DNA of 12,779 nucleotides from Caldivirga sp. (GCA_028275645.1 JAPWUH010000020.1:1-12779); one strand, 5' to 3'; counted from the stretch's first letter, positions 5,995-12,779 are shown. The notes: generated from the letters alone by a model not told the origin. A program made the numbers and translations.

Positions 5995-6858
5995 GTGTTA
6001 GTCATAGGTCACATGACCATTGACGAGTTGGAGTTTCCAGGGGTCAGTAGGATGAGCCCAGGTGGCCCACCCACATTCTGCTCCACATACCTTAGGCAGG
6101 TGGGCTTCATGGTTAAGCCCATATCGGTCGTTGGCGTTGATTTTAAACCGGCGTTGAGACTATATGAGGAGTTTGGCGTGGACCTAAGTAGGGTTAAGGT
6201 TGATGAAGCCTGCAGAACAACAAGGTTCAGGATAAGGTACAGCGCGGATATGAGCAGAACCCTATGGTTAATCAACAGGTGTAGGGATATTAAGGGTGAG
6301 GACCTGGTTATCGATGAAGATGCTATTGTTGTCGACCCCGTTGCCGGCGAGGTCTCATGGAGGCTGGTTGAGGACATTAGGGGTAAGGTGAGGTTAATGG
6401 CTATTGACCTTCAGGGCTTCACGAGGAGGTTCATGGAGGATGGGCTTGTGCTTAACAGTGGGGATAGTGAGGCCATTGAATCGGCCTTGAGGTACGCCGA
6501 CGTGGTTAAGGTTAGCGCTGATGAGGTTAACCAAAGCTTAATCAACCCGGGGGATAAGGTATTGGTAGTTTCGATGGGTGGTAGACTGGCTAAGATGTAC
6601 ACCAGGGGTAGGGTCTACTGGTTCGATGGGACTGTCAGGGTAAACACCGTTGACCCAACTGGGGCTGGCGATGTCCTGGTGTGTTCATTAACCAGCTACC
6701 TTAAAGTAGGGTTAAACCCGGTTGACGCCTTCATAAGGGCTGTTGCCTTATCAACGGTTAGGGTGACTGTTAATGGACCATTTGGTAGGGTGGATCCATG
6801 GCTACTCGACTACGTGACAAGTGAACTGAATAGGCTAATACGGTACAGCGTTATTTAA
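5995..6858 (+). CDS. PfkB-family (ribokinase-like) sugar/nucleoside kinase
   Basis: The 287-residue protein belongs to the PfkB kinases, which phosphorylate sugars, nucleosides or inositol with ATP (ADP in a few archaeal members). The N-terminal strand LVIGHMTIDE and SPGGPPTFCSTYL (21-33) form the substrate side. VKVSADE (171-177) is the typical nucleotide-domain motif. DPTGAGDVL (220-228) is the second PfkB signature, with D226 as catalytic base and the glycine-rich anion hole before it. Substrate cannot be read from sequence; the family includes archaeal ribose-1-phosphate kinase, cytidine kinase and myo-inositol 3-kinase. GTG 5995 fits both the motif start and the TATA box. An IMPase-family gene follows 118 bases on in the same direction. 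Confidence 0.9.
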   Translation: MLVIGHMTIDELEFPGVSRMSPGGPPTFCSTYLRQVGFMVKPISVVGVDFKPALRLYEEFGVDLSRVKVDEACRTTRFRIRYSADMSRTLWLINRCRDIKGEDLVIDEDAIVVDPVAGEVSWRLVEDIRGKVRLMAIDLQGFTRRFMEDGLVLNSGDSEAIESALRYADVVKVSADEVNQSLINPGDKVLVVSMGGRLAKMYTRGRVYWFDGTVRVNTVDPTGAGDVLVCSLTSYLKVGLNPVDAFIRAVALSTVRVTVNGPFGRVDPWLLDYVTSELNRLIRYSVI

Positions 6859-6883
6859 CCATACATCACCAATAATCCTCCGT

Positions 6884-6945
6884 TAATCGGCTACATAACT
6901 GCAGCCTCACATGGCCAGGTTTAGTAGGAATCCTTAGGCCGATTA
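6884..6945. repeat. Widely spaced inverted repeat upstream of IMPase gene
   Basis: TAATCGGC (6884-6891) and GCCGATTA (6938-6945) are perfect 8-bp inverted arms with a 46-base spacer. The spacer contains the small hairpin-like AGGAATCCT and a GGCC that can pair with the GGCC at 6937-6940. This could be a paired protein site or an RNA fold in a leader. Nothing else is evident in the 118-base gap except the TATA-like GTTAAAAGG at 6967-6975. Confidence 0.3.
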
Positions 6946-6976
6946 CCAAGCGTTAACGAGGAAAGCGTTAAAAGGC

Positions 6977-7837
6977 ATGCACACGCGGGTTGGTTCGATA
7001 AATGTGGGTGAGGTTAACCTCCAATCACTGCTAATGGACATCGTGACTACCGTTGCCCCAATAATCATCGAGAAGTCTAAGGACCCATCCTACAAGAGAA
7101 TTATGAAGTCTGGGGTGGGTGACGTGACTAGGGGGATTGATTGGGTGGCTGAGGGGGCCATCATAGATAAGATTAGGGCTGAGGGGCTAAGGGCAATTGT
7201 AATAACCGAGGAGAGGGGGGTGGTTAAAGTTAGTGACGGTGAGCCTGAGTACTTATTCATAGTGGATCCGATCGATGGTTCCCTAAACTTCGTCTTGGAC
7301 GTACCCTTCTACTCAGTATCAATAGCGGTTGCCAGGTATAAGGATGACTTGACGTTGTCCGACATTGAGGCTGGGGTTATCCACCACGTAAGTACTGGGG
7401 TAACCTACTACGCTGAGAGGGGTAGGGGGGCATTCATAAACGGTGAACCAGCCTCATTCGACTCAAGCATTCTTGATAAGCCGGTGGCGTCAATATACGT
7501 TGAACCTACGGTGGATGTTAATGTACTCAACGGCTTAGCCGAACTATACAGGAGCCTCGGCGGCTTTAAGATTAGGAGCCTCGGCGCAGCCAGCCTTGAG
7601 ATAACCATGGCAGCCCTGGGCAAACTCCTCTTCTTCCTAGACGTCAGGAATAGGCTGAGGCTATATGACATAGCAGCGGCCTACGTCATAGCTAAGGAAC
7701 TTAAGTCACTAATCATGACTACTAATGGACGTAGCATAGGTGAGGTGCCGATTAATGAACAACCCAGGGTAAGCCTGCTGGTAACCAGAAGCAGGAGGGT
7801 TGCCGATGTCCTTGCTAACTTCCTGAATCTAAATTGA
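6977..7837 (+). CDS. Inositol monophosphatase family (IMPase/archaeal FBPase-like)
   Basis: This magnesium-dependent phosphatase family hydrolyses inositol-1-phosphate and, in many archaea, fructose-1,6-bisphosphate. The 286-residue protein carries metal ligands in TEERG (E79), FIVDPIDGSLNF (D97, D100) and RLYDIAAAY (D231), plus the GRGAFINGE motif (149-157). Length is normal for archaeal members, which often have dual FBPase/IMPase activity, so the physiological substrate is open. ATG 6977 lies only about 6 bp from the TATA-like GTTAAAAGG. GTG 7004 (residue 10) would be a better fit to that promoter and would not remove any motif. It follows the PfkB kinase, which raises the possibility of opposing kinase and phosphatase on a common substrate. 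Confidence 0.92.
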   Translation: MHTRVGSINVGEVNLQSLLMDIVTTVAPIIIEKSKDPSYKRIMKSGVGDVTRGIDWVAEGAIIDKIRAEGLRAIVITEERGVVKVSDGEPEYLFIVDPIDGSLNFVLDVPFYSVSIAVARYKDDLTLSDIEAGVIHHVSTGVTYYAERGRGAFINGEPASFDSSILDKPVASIYVEPTVDVNVLNGLAELYRSLGGFKIRSLGAASLEITMAALGKLLFFLDVRNRLRLYDIAAAYVIAKELKSLIMTTNGRSIGEVPINEQPRVSLLVTRSRRVADVLANFLNLN

Positions 7838-7863
7838 TGTATGGTGAGAAAAATTTTAAACTC

Positions 7864-7872
7864 CCTTTAAAG
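7864..7872 (+). promoter_or_regulatory. TATA box for the mtnA cluster
   Basis: CCTTTAAAG is centred 30 bp upstream of ATG 7898. A second AT-rich element, AATTTTAAA (7852-7860), is less well placed. Confidence 0.45.
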
Positions 7873-7897
7873 CTGAGGATGCCATAAGGGATTATTG

Positions 7898-9010
7898 ATG
7901 AGGATTAGTATTAATGAGGTTAAGAGGATTTACAAACCTAAGATTAAACCCATAGAGTGGAGAGATGGCAAATTGGTAATACTTGACCAATCCAAGGTAC
8001 CCTTCGAGACTACGTACGTTGAACTTCACACACCCGAGGAGGTTGCGGACGCCATAAGGACCATGAAGGTTAGGGGGGCACCGGCAATAGGGATAACCGC
8101 AGCCTACGGTATGCTACTTGGCCTATTAAGCAACATGACGAGGATCAGTAACCTGGATGACGCCTTGAAGGTGCTTGAACACGCCAAGAGGGTCATGGAC
8201 CCAGCAAGGCCAACAGCCGTTAACCTAACCTGGGCAACAGGCAGAATGCTGAACAAGGCTAGGTCAAGCATAAATAATGGTGAGGCTAAGAGCGTTAAGC
8301 AACTGATGGATGTGCTTAAGGCTGAGGCGGACTCAATATTCAACGAGGAGTACGAGGCGGAAATAGCCATGGGGCTCTACGGCCTTGAGAAGCTTAACAA
8401 CGGCGACGTGGTTATGACCCAATGCAACGCAGGTGGGTTAGCCACCGGGACAGGCCTAGGAACAGCCCTAGCCCCGGTTAAACTGGCTAAGGCATTAGGC
8501 ATGGAGGTCTCCATGATTGTGCCTGAGACTAGGCCATGGCTCCAGGGGGCTAGGTTAACGGTCTACGAACTAGTCATGGAGGGCATAGACACAACCCTAA
8601 TCACGGATACGGCAGTTGGGCTAGTGATGTACAGGGGCATGGTTAACAGCGTCATGGTTGGTGCAGATAGGATTTTAAAGGATGGGCACGTGTTTAATAA
8701 GGTGGGTACGTTCAAGGAGGCGGTGATAGCCCACGAACTTGGGATACCGTTCTACACCTTAGCCCCCTCCTCAAGCTTCGACCTAGTTAATGGCGTAAAT
8801 GATGTTAAGATTGAGGAGAGGGATCCGAATGAAGTTAGGTTAATTAGGGGGGTTCCGATAACGCTAAGTGACGTTAAGGTGTATAACCCAGTCTTCGACG
8901 TAACACCCCCAAAGTATGTTACGGCTATAATAACGGAGAAGGGCATAATATACCCACCCTTCGATAAGAACATACCTAAGGTGCTGAGTGGGGGTGGTGG
9001 CAATGGTTGA
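7898..9010 (+). CDS. mtnA: S-methyl-5-thioribose-1-phosphate isomerase (MtnA, aIF2B-like)
   Basis: MtnA converts methylthioribose-1-phosphate to methylthioribulose-1-phosphate in methionine salvage. The 370-residue protein has the full MtnA layout: N-terminal [29 protein letters not shown], the active-site Cys in [11 protein letters not shown] (C176), [11 protein letters not shown], the catalytic Asp in GADRILKDG (D257), [21 protein letters not shown] and the late IEERDPNEV. This fits MtnA better than the shorter archaeal ribose-1,5-bisphosphate isomerase (about 320 residues), a relative in the same eIF2B-like superfamily, though that activity cannot be excluded. I prefer ATG 7898 over TTG 7895 by codon type. 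Its last 8 bases overlap the start of the next gene, so the two are translationally coupled. Confidence 0.9.
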   Translation: MRISINEVKRIYKPKIKPIEWRDGKLVILDQSKVPFETTYVELHTPEEVADAIRTMKVRGAPAIGITAAYGMLLGLLSNMTRISNLDDALKVLEHAKRVMDPARPTAVNLTWATGRMLNKARSSINNGEAKSVKQLMDVLKAEADSIFNEEYEAEIAMGLYGLEKLNNGDVVMTQCNAGGLATGTGLGTALAPVKLAKALGMEVSMIVPETRPWLQGARLTVYELVMEGIDTTLITDTAVGLVMYRGMVNSVMVGADRILKDGHVFNKVGTFKEAVIAHELGIPFYTLAPSSSFDLVNGVNDVKIEERDPNEVRLIRGVPITLSDVKVYNPVFDVTPPKYVTAIITEKGIIYPPFDKNIPKVLSGGGGNG

Positions 9011-9353
9011 AAGTGGCAATATAGAGGAGAAGCTGGCTAAGGCACTGGTTAAACTGATAGGCAGCGCTAAGGGCAGGAGGGTTACCATAAAGACAGCCAC
9101 ACTTGTTAGGCTAGCTGGGCTTGACGAGAAGCACAGGAACATACTTAAGGCGGCTAAGATGCTTAGTAAGCTATCTAAGGAGAGGGTGATTAAGGTTGAG
9201 TTTAAGGAGAAGATTTCAAGGGCTAAGTCAATAATGTACGTGGTTGATGACCAAATGGACCTGTGGAGAATATCAAAACTAAACCCAGACGACGCCACTA
9301 AGATCATACTTAAGTCCCTGGAGAGGTTTAAGAATAAGGCCAAGTTAACTTAA
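9003..9353 (+). CDS. Small basic hypothetical protein in the mtnA-NSUN6 cluster
   Basis: The product is 116 residues from ATG 9003; an upstream in-frame GTG at 8988 would lie deeper inside mtnA and is less likely. It is lysine-rich and mostly helical, with the pattern [51 protein letters not shown] and a final helix [13 protein letters not shown]. The middle could be a helix-turn-helix with a wing (VIKVEF), compatible with binding RNA or DNA, but I recognise no family. It sits between mtnA (overlap 8 bases) and the tRNA methyltransferase (6-base gap), so all three are almost certainly co-transcribed. Confidence 0.7.
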   Translation: MVESGNIEEKLAKALVKLIGSAKGRRVTIKTATLVRLAGLDEKHRNILKAAKMLSKLSKERVIKVEFKEKISRAKSIMYVVDDQMDLWRISKLNPDDATKIILKSLERFKNKAKLT

Positions 9354-9359
9354 GGCGGC

Positions 9360-10547
9360 ATGGTTAATAAGGGGAATGAGAGGTTCATAGAGGTGGCTAA
9401 GGATATTGAGCTTGAATACGACGTTTACAAGAGTCTACTCCAGTACATGGATGATGGCGAGATAGGCGCCTACTTTGAAAACGTGAGGAAGCCACCCAGA
9501 AGATACTACATCAGGGTTAACACCCTGAAGATAAGCACAGATGAGTTAGTCAAGAGGTTTAGGGATAAGGGCCTAGTGACCTACAGGGATGAGGTACTTG
9601 AGGAGGCCCTATGGTTCCCAACGGAGGGACCCAGTAAGGTTGAATCCAGCGCCAAGTACATAGTTGCGGATAAGTACGCCGCCGAAAGCGTTTACCTAGG
9701 CTCAAACCTATACGGACCTGGCGTACTCTATATGCCCAGTAACATTAATGCCGGGGATGAGGTTAACGTCATATCGCCCAACGGCGAAGTGGTGGCGCTT
9801 GGGATAGCCAAGGTTGACTCCTCAACCTTTAGGAGGGGGTTTAGGGGCATTGTTGTTGAGGTTATTAAATCCGTATACAGGTTACCTAAGTTGAGGGATC
9901 TCGATGAGTGGAGGTTTGGGTTATTCTACGAGCAGTCACTACCGGCACAGTGGGTTGGTAGGTTAATTGACCCAAGGCCTGGCGAGTTCATAGTCGACAT
10001 GTGCTCTGCGCCTGGAGGTAAGGCAACCCACGTAGCCCAGTTATCTGTCAATAGGGCCACTGTGTTGGCTGTGGATAGGAGTTGGGCTAAGGTGAGGCAG
10101 GTTGAGTATAATGCAGCCAGGCTTGGGGCTAGGCTCCAGACCTACATTGAGGATAGCAGGTTCCTCCCCAACAATCACCCTGAATTAACCGGTAACGTGG
10201 ATAAGGTGCTCATTGATCCACCCTGCAGCGACGCTGGGGTTAGGCCAAAGCTATACTACAGGTTGACCATGAGGGACGTGGTGAACTACATGAACTACCA
10301 GAGGCAGTTCATCAAGGCCGCACACGCCTTACTTAAGCTAGGTGGCGTACTGGTTTACTCAACCTGCACACTCCCACCCATGGAGAATGAGGAGAACGTT
10401 AAGTGGGCCGTTGAGCTAGGTTTCAACGTTGAGTACGTCAACATACCAGCTGGTCAAAGGGCCTTCGACGGATTATCAAGGAGGTTCCACCCACACATAC
10501 AGGACACCCCAGGCTTCTTCATGGCTAAGTTAACTAAGGTTAAGTAG
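9360..10547 (+). CDS. NSUN6-like tRNA cytosine-5 methyltransferase with PUA domain
   Basis: This SAM-dependent RNA methyltransferase belongs to the NOL1/NOP2/Sun group. The 395-residue protein has an N-terminal cap (about 1-95), an internal PUA domain (about 98-176, from YIVADKYAAESVYLGSNLYGPGV) and a Rossmann catalytic domain. Motifs are IVDMCSAPGGKATH (211-224, SAM binding), VLAVDRS, LIDPPCSD (C289, product release Cys) and LVYSTCTLPPMENEENV (C336, catalytic nucleophile), then TPGFFMAKL near the end. A PUA domain inserted before the catalytic domain is the hallmark of NSUN6. Studied archaeal NSUN6 enzymes methylate C72 of the tRNA acceptor end, so that target is likely but inferred. It is the last gene of the mtnA cluster; a T-run at 10574-10579 may end its transcript. 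Confidence 0.95.
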   Translation: MVNKGNERFIEVAKDIELEYDVYKSLLQYMDDGEIGAYFENVRKPPRRYYIRVNTLKISTDELVKRFRDKGLVTYRDEVLEEALWFPTEGPSKVESSAKYIVADKYAAESVYLGSNLYGPGVLYMPSNINAGDEVNVISPNGEVVALGIAKVDSSTFRRGFRGIVVEVIKSVYRLPKLRDLDEWRFGLFYEQSLPAQWVGRLIDPRPGEFIVDMCSAPGGKATHVAQLSVNRATVLAVDRSWAKVRQVEYNAARLGARLQTYIEDSRFLPNNHPELTGNVDKVLIDPPCSDAGVRPKLYYRLTMRDVVNYMNYQRQFIKAAHALLKLGGVLVYSTCTLPPMENEENVKWAVELGFNVEYVNIPAGQRAFDGLSRRFHPHIQDTPGFFMAKLTKVK

Positions 10548-10573
10548 CATTACGGTCCCGGCATGGGGAAGAG

Positions 10574-10580
10574 TTTTTTA
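10574..10580 (+). promoter_or_regulatory. TATA box for SixA-like gene, overlapping possible terminator
   Basis: TTTTTTA is centred about 27 bp upstream of GTG 10605, predicting a leaderless mRNA. The same T-run lies 27 bases after the methyltransferase stop and could terminate that transcript, so one element may serve both jobs. Confidence 0.45.
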
Positions 10581-10604
10581 GTGGCAATGCCAGCTAATTA
10601 AGGC

Positions 10605-11069
10605 GTGGATACCCTTTACCTGGTTCAACATGGGAAGGCCTTTGATGAGAAAGTTGACCCTGAGAGGAGGCTAACACCGGAGGGTGTGGCTGAAACCACC
10701 CTAGTGGCCTCGTACCTGGCTAGGGTTGGGGTCAGCGTTAATGGGATTGTGCATAGTGGTAAGGCTAGGGCTCTTCAAACAGCTGAGATATTCGCCAAAC
10801 ACCTAAACGCCAGGTTCGTGAAAGCCATAGACGGCTTAAACCCCAACGATGACCCAAGCATCATCGCCGGTAAGCTTAGTGAACTCGGCGACGGCGTCAT
10901 GATAGTAGGCCACCTACCCCACCTATCCAAGTTAGTTTCACTGCTGGTTGTCGGAAACTCCAGCGTTCAGGTAGTTAACTTCAGGTACTCGGGTGTATTA
11001 AAACTCAGGTACCTAGGTGGGGGGTGGGTTATAGACTGGTACATAACCCCCGAGTTGGTTAAGCTCTGA
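10605..11069 (+). CDS. SixA-like histidine phosphatase superfamily protein
   Basis: This 154-residue protein is a compact member of the histidine phosphatase (phosphoglycerate-mutase-like) superfamily in the SixA size class. LYLVQHGKA (4-12) is the RHG motif with Gln replacing the usual Arg before the nucleophile H9. SGKARALQTAEIF (51-63) contains the second conserved Arg (R55), and VGHLPHLSKLV (101-111) carries the second catalytic His (H103). E. coli SixA acts on phosphohistidine of signalling or PTS proteins. No phosphorelay or PTS gene is present here, so the substrate is unknown. GTG 10605 is set by the TATA box and by the N-terminal motif. It converges on uridine phosphorylase with 4 bases between stops. 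Confidence 0.88.
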   Translation: MDTLYLVQHGKAFDEKVDPERRLTPEGVAETTLVASYLARVGVSVNGIVHSGKARALQTAEIFAKHLNARFVKAIDGLNPNDDPSIIAGKLSELGDGVMIVGHLPHLSKLVSLLVVGNSSVQVVNFRYSGVLKLRYLGGGWVIDWYITPELVKL

Positions 11070-11073
11070 GGCG

Positions 11074-11895
11074 TCACCTCCTCTTCCTTAATAGGGCTGG
11101 GATTGATTTAACCTCCCTATCGGGGTAATCCTCATCCCACTCCCTAATCACCCTAACAGCCTCATTGGCAACCCTACACGCATCCTCAACACCAGCCTCA
11201 GCCCTAAACTCATCAGTCTCCCTATTAGCTATAACAGCCATGACTGAACCAGCCCTCAAACCGTAGACGTTGGCTATGGTTAAGAGTGTAGCAGTCTCCA
11301 TATCAAAGTTGATAATCCTCATGGACCTAAGCACCCCCACAACATCCCTCAGCCAACTCGGCAAGTAACCCCTAAACCCAGGTCTACCTTGCCCAGTGTA
11401 GAAGGTGCTTGTGGTTGCCGTTAAGCCAACGTGATACCTAACCCCAAGCTCCTCAGCCGCCGTGATCAGGGCATTTAGGACGTCTGGGTGGGGGACCGCT
11501 GGGTAACCTAGGGGAGCGTAATCATTACTTGCGCCGTCAAGCCTAAGGGCGCCGCTGCTTATCACTAAGTCACCCACCTTAACGCTGGCGAGCAGTGAAC
11601 CAGTGGTCCCAACCCTAATCATCGTGCCCACGCCCAATGCTGCAAGTTCCTCAATGGCTATTGAGGCCGACGGCCCCCCTACCCCCGTGGAGGTGGCCAT
11701 CACTGGGACGCCTTTATACGAGCCCACGTAGGTCCTATACTCCCTCCTCTCAACCTTAACCCTGACCTCATCCCACATGGAGGCTATTAACTCAACCCTA
11801 TCCGGGTCACCTGGCAGTAGGGCGTATGGCGCGGTCTCTCCCGGCCCCAGCGCCAGGTGGTAAACCTTACCCTTAACCATTGGCCTAGTGGCCAT
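11074..11895 (-). CDS. udp: Uridine phosphorylase (PNP/UDP phosphorylase family)
   Basis: The enzyme splits uridine (or a related nucleoside) with phosphate into base and ribose-1-phosphate. The 273-residue protein shows GDPDRVE (29-35, phosphate loop), the family signature STGVGGPSASIAIEEL (69-84), phosphate-binding IRVGTTGS (93-100), FYTGQGRPGF (165-174) and FDMETATLL (197-205), whose Glu contacts the ribose. The FYTGQ and ETATLL blocks point to the uridine-phosphorylase branch rather than 5'-methylthioadenosine phosphorylase, although archaeal members can have broad specificity. ATG 11895 is 25 bp from the centre of its TATA box (leaderless). It is divergent from the small gene at 11957. 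Confidence 0.92.
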   Translation of the reverse strand: MATRPMVKGKVYHLALGPGETAPYALLPGDPDRVELIASMWDEVRVKVERREYRTYVGSYKGVPVMATSTGVGGPSASIAIEELAALGVGTMIRVGTTGSLLASVKVGDLVISSGALRLDGASNDYAPLGYPAVPHPDVLNALITAAEELGVRYHVGLTATTSTFYTGQGRPGFRGYLPSWLRDVVGVLRSMRIINFDMETATLLTIANVYGLRAGSVMAVIANRETDEFRAEAGVEDACRVANEAVRVIREWDEDYPDREVKSIPALLRKRR

Positions 11896-11915
11896 GTATG
11901 GGCTGCGGCGGCTGG

Positions 11916-11934
11916 TTAAATTAAGGTTTATTAG
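11916..11934. promoter_or_regulatory. Adjoining divergent TATA boxes, udp (-) and 11957 gene (+)
   Basis: TTAAATTAA (11916-11924) is 25 bp from the udp ATG, and TTTATTAG (11927-11934) is 27 bp from GTG 11957. Only two bases lie between the boxes in a 61-base gap. TBP/TFB could hardly occupy both at once, which suggests mutual exclusion of the two promoters. Confidence 0.55.
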
Positions 11935-11956
11935 TGGGTTGAGGGTCTAAAACCCG

Positions 11957-12208
11957 GTGGCTATGCGCGGTAAGCGGCCATACCCCCACAATAAGGACAT
12001 TGCCCAAGCCATATTAAGGGTTATGCGTGAGAAGCCCTACGTTAAACCAGTAGACTTCGTGAATGAGGTTAAGAGGGTTCTTGAAGATGAGGGGTATTAT
12101 ACCGGGTTGGTTAGCGCCAAGAGGATTTGGCGCATTTATGAGGAGTACGCTAGGAGGGGGTGGATGTACGATTACCTAGGCGTGATGGAGAATGATGGAG
12201 GTGAGTGA
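11957..12208 (+). CDS. Small helical hypothetical protein
   Basis: The 83-residue product is rich in basic and aromatic residues and mostly helical: NKDIAQAILRVMREKPYVKPVDF, VNEVKRVLEDEGYYTGLVSAKRIWRIYEEYARRGWMYDYLGV. The arrangement resembles a small helix-turn-helix unit, with VSAKRIWRIYEEYARRG as a possible recognition helix, so nucleic-acid binding is plausible. I do not recognise the family. GTG 11957 is favoured by the TATA box; ATG 11963 is an alternative that changes little. Confidence 0.7.
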   Translation: MAMRGKRPYPHNKDIAQAILRVMREKPYVKPVDFVNEVKRVLEDEGYYTGLVSAKRIWRIYEEYARRGWMYDYLGVMENDGGE

Positions 12209-12393
12209 AAAAATTAAAATTACGGAATCCGCAATGCCCTAAGGCGCTACATGGGGCCTCTAGGGAACCATAATTACATAACCCAATCATCAACTGGACA
12301 CCGGCACCCTATCTACTTTATGGGCTAGTGGTGATTTACCTAAGTCTTCAAGTTGATAGGTTTCTGGGCTACATGTCGCCAGTGATTTAAAAG
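12209..12393. other. Intergenic stretch without visible gene
   Basis: About 185 bases with no reading frame above 25 codons that looks coding, no tRNA-like arm and no clear repeat. The sequence just after the stop of the 11957 gene is A-rich (GAAAAAATTAAAATT). The right edge carries TTTAAAAG (12386-12393), a TATA candidate for the small membrane protein. Confidence 0.5.
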
Positions 12394-12426
12394 GTGTTGA
12401 GGAGGACCTACTACAAGGATGTAAGG

Positions 12427-12534
12427 ATGACTAAGATTAATTACATCGCATTGGCCATAATAATACTCATATTAGCCATTGGGCTTTACAGATCCAGCCT
12501 ATCTGGAATGGGTGCAATACTCTACAATCCGTAA
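12427..12534 (+). CDS. 35-residue single-span membrane protein
   Basis: ATG 12427 to TAA 12532-12534 encodes a short protein with N-terminal MTKINYI, a strongly hydrophobic helix at about residues 6-21 (IALAIIILILAIGLY), then a polar tail from RSS to ILYNP. This is the pattern of a one-pass membrane peptide with a basic residue at each end of the span. A TATA element (TTTAAAAG, 12386-12393) predicts a start near 12415, giving a short leader with AAGG before the ATG. In-frame GTG 12394 or TTG 12397 would extend it but precede the predicted transcript. I recognise no family: it does not look like SecE or Sec61-beta. It converges on the fucosidase with 27 bases between. Confidence 0.55.
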   Translation: MTKINYIALAIIILILAIGLYRSSLSGMGAILYNP

Positions 12535-12561
12535 GTATTCAAGCTGGTTTTAATGATTTAA

Positions 12562-12779
12562 CTACCTCACCTTAATCCTCAGCACGTATGCGGGTTGCCT
12601 CTTGGCGTCGTTAGGCATCTTAACCACAAGCCCCCTCTCATCCCTAGTGAAGTTTAGTTTGCCGTAGCCCAGTAGCTCCACCTCCTCAACCTCACCCTCA
12701 AGTAGCCTCAGGTTTGCGCCCAGTGATTGTATCACAGCCTCCTCACCTGGCCAGTCTAGTGCCGCTGCGTATATTGCAT
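12562..12779 (-). CDS. Alpha-L-fucosidase (GH29), C-terminal fragment, runs off window
   Basis: The minus-strand frame from the right edge down to TAG at 12562-12564 is open for 71 residues and lacks its start, which lies beyond 12779. The segment AIYAAALDWPGEEAVIQSLG, then VELLGYGKLNFTRDERGLVVKMP, and PAYVLRIKV near the end match the C-terminal beta-sandwich of GH29 alpha-L-fucosidases, which typically reads YA..L.WP...V.I.SLG ... LLG...L...... GL.V.LP ... AYVLKI. These enzymes release L-fucose from glycans. The catalytic residues are outside the window, so activity cannot be judged. Confidence 0.75.
   Translation of the reverse strand, partial: AIYAAALDWPGEEAVIQSLGANLRLLEGEVEEVELLGYGKLNFTRDERGLVVKMPNDAKRQPAYVLRIKVR

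Noticed and set aside
8864..9343. Minus-strand 159-codon ORF over the mtnA/9003 junction
   Set aside because: Its Ser/Leu-rich, membrane-like composition is the complement of Lys/Glu-rich coding sequence on the plus strand; the plus-strand genes explain the region.
12562..12779. Programmed frameshift in the fucosidase, as known for the Saccharolobus (Sulfolobus) solfataricus enzyme
   Set aside because: The visible C-terminal 71 codons are uninterrupted, and the region where that frameshift occurs lies outside the window.

Overview
The window reads as a compact crenarchaeal chromosome segment, most likely from the Thermoproteales; a Caldivirga- or Vulcanisaeta-like organism is my best guess. 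The reasons are an archaeal TFS, an archaeal NSUN6-type methyltransferase with an internal PUA domain, a class I HMG-CoA reductase (isoprenoid lipids), many GTG/TTG starts, and TATA boxes repeatedly placed about 26-27 bp upstream of the start codon, which is the signature of leaderless archaeal mRNAs. I saw no insertion sequence, CRISPR array, tRNA or rRNA.

Layout. 1-900: two small winged-helix regulators converge, one with an extraordinary tryptophan-rich tail, the other a PadR protein. 1121-2356 (-): HMG-CoA reductase. 2400-2846: a gene-free stretch with two TATA boxes, each followed at the expected distance by GC-rich, strongly foldable sequence. I interpret these as one possible (about 2506-2612) and one probable (about 2686-2846) non-coding RNA gene; the second is driven by a TATA box at the centre of a perfect 22-bp palindrome. 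2839-4693: three hypothetical genes. 4739-5916 (-): TFS followed by SurE nucleotidase. 5995-7837 (+): PfkB sugar kinase, then an inositol-monophosphatase-family enzyme. 7898-10547 (+): a tight cluster of methylthioribose-1-phosphate isomerase (MtnA), a small unknown protein, and NSUN6-like tRNA m5C methyltransferase. 10605-11069 (+): SixA-like phosphatase. 11074-11895 (-): uridine phosphorylase, divergent from a small helical protein (11957-12208). The right end has a 35-residue single-span membrane protein missed by ORF length cut-offs, converging on the C-terminus of a GH29 alpha-L-fucosidase that runs off the window.

How the genes fit together. Several enzymes act on nucleotides or phosphorylated sugars: SurE (NMP to nucleoside), uridine phosphorylase (nucleoside to ribose-1-phosphate), a PfkB kinase, an IMPase-family phosphatase and an MtnA-family aldose-ketose isomerase. 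They sit in separate transcription units, so a shared salvage route is only a hypothesis. The most interesting material is the structured-RNA region at 2500-2850 and the Trp-rich regulator with a palindromic operator candidate over its own start site.
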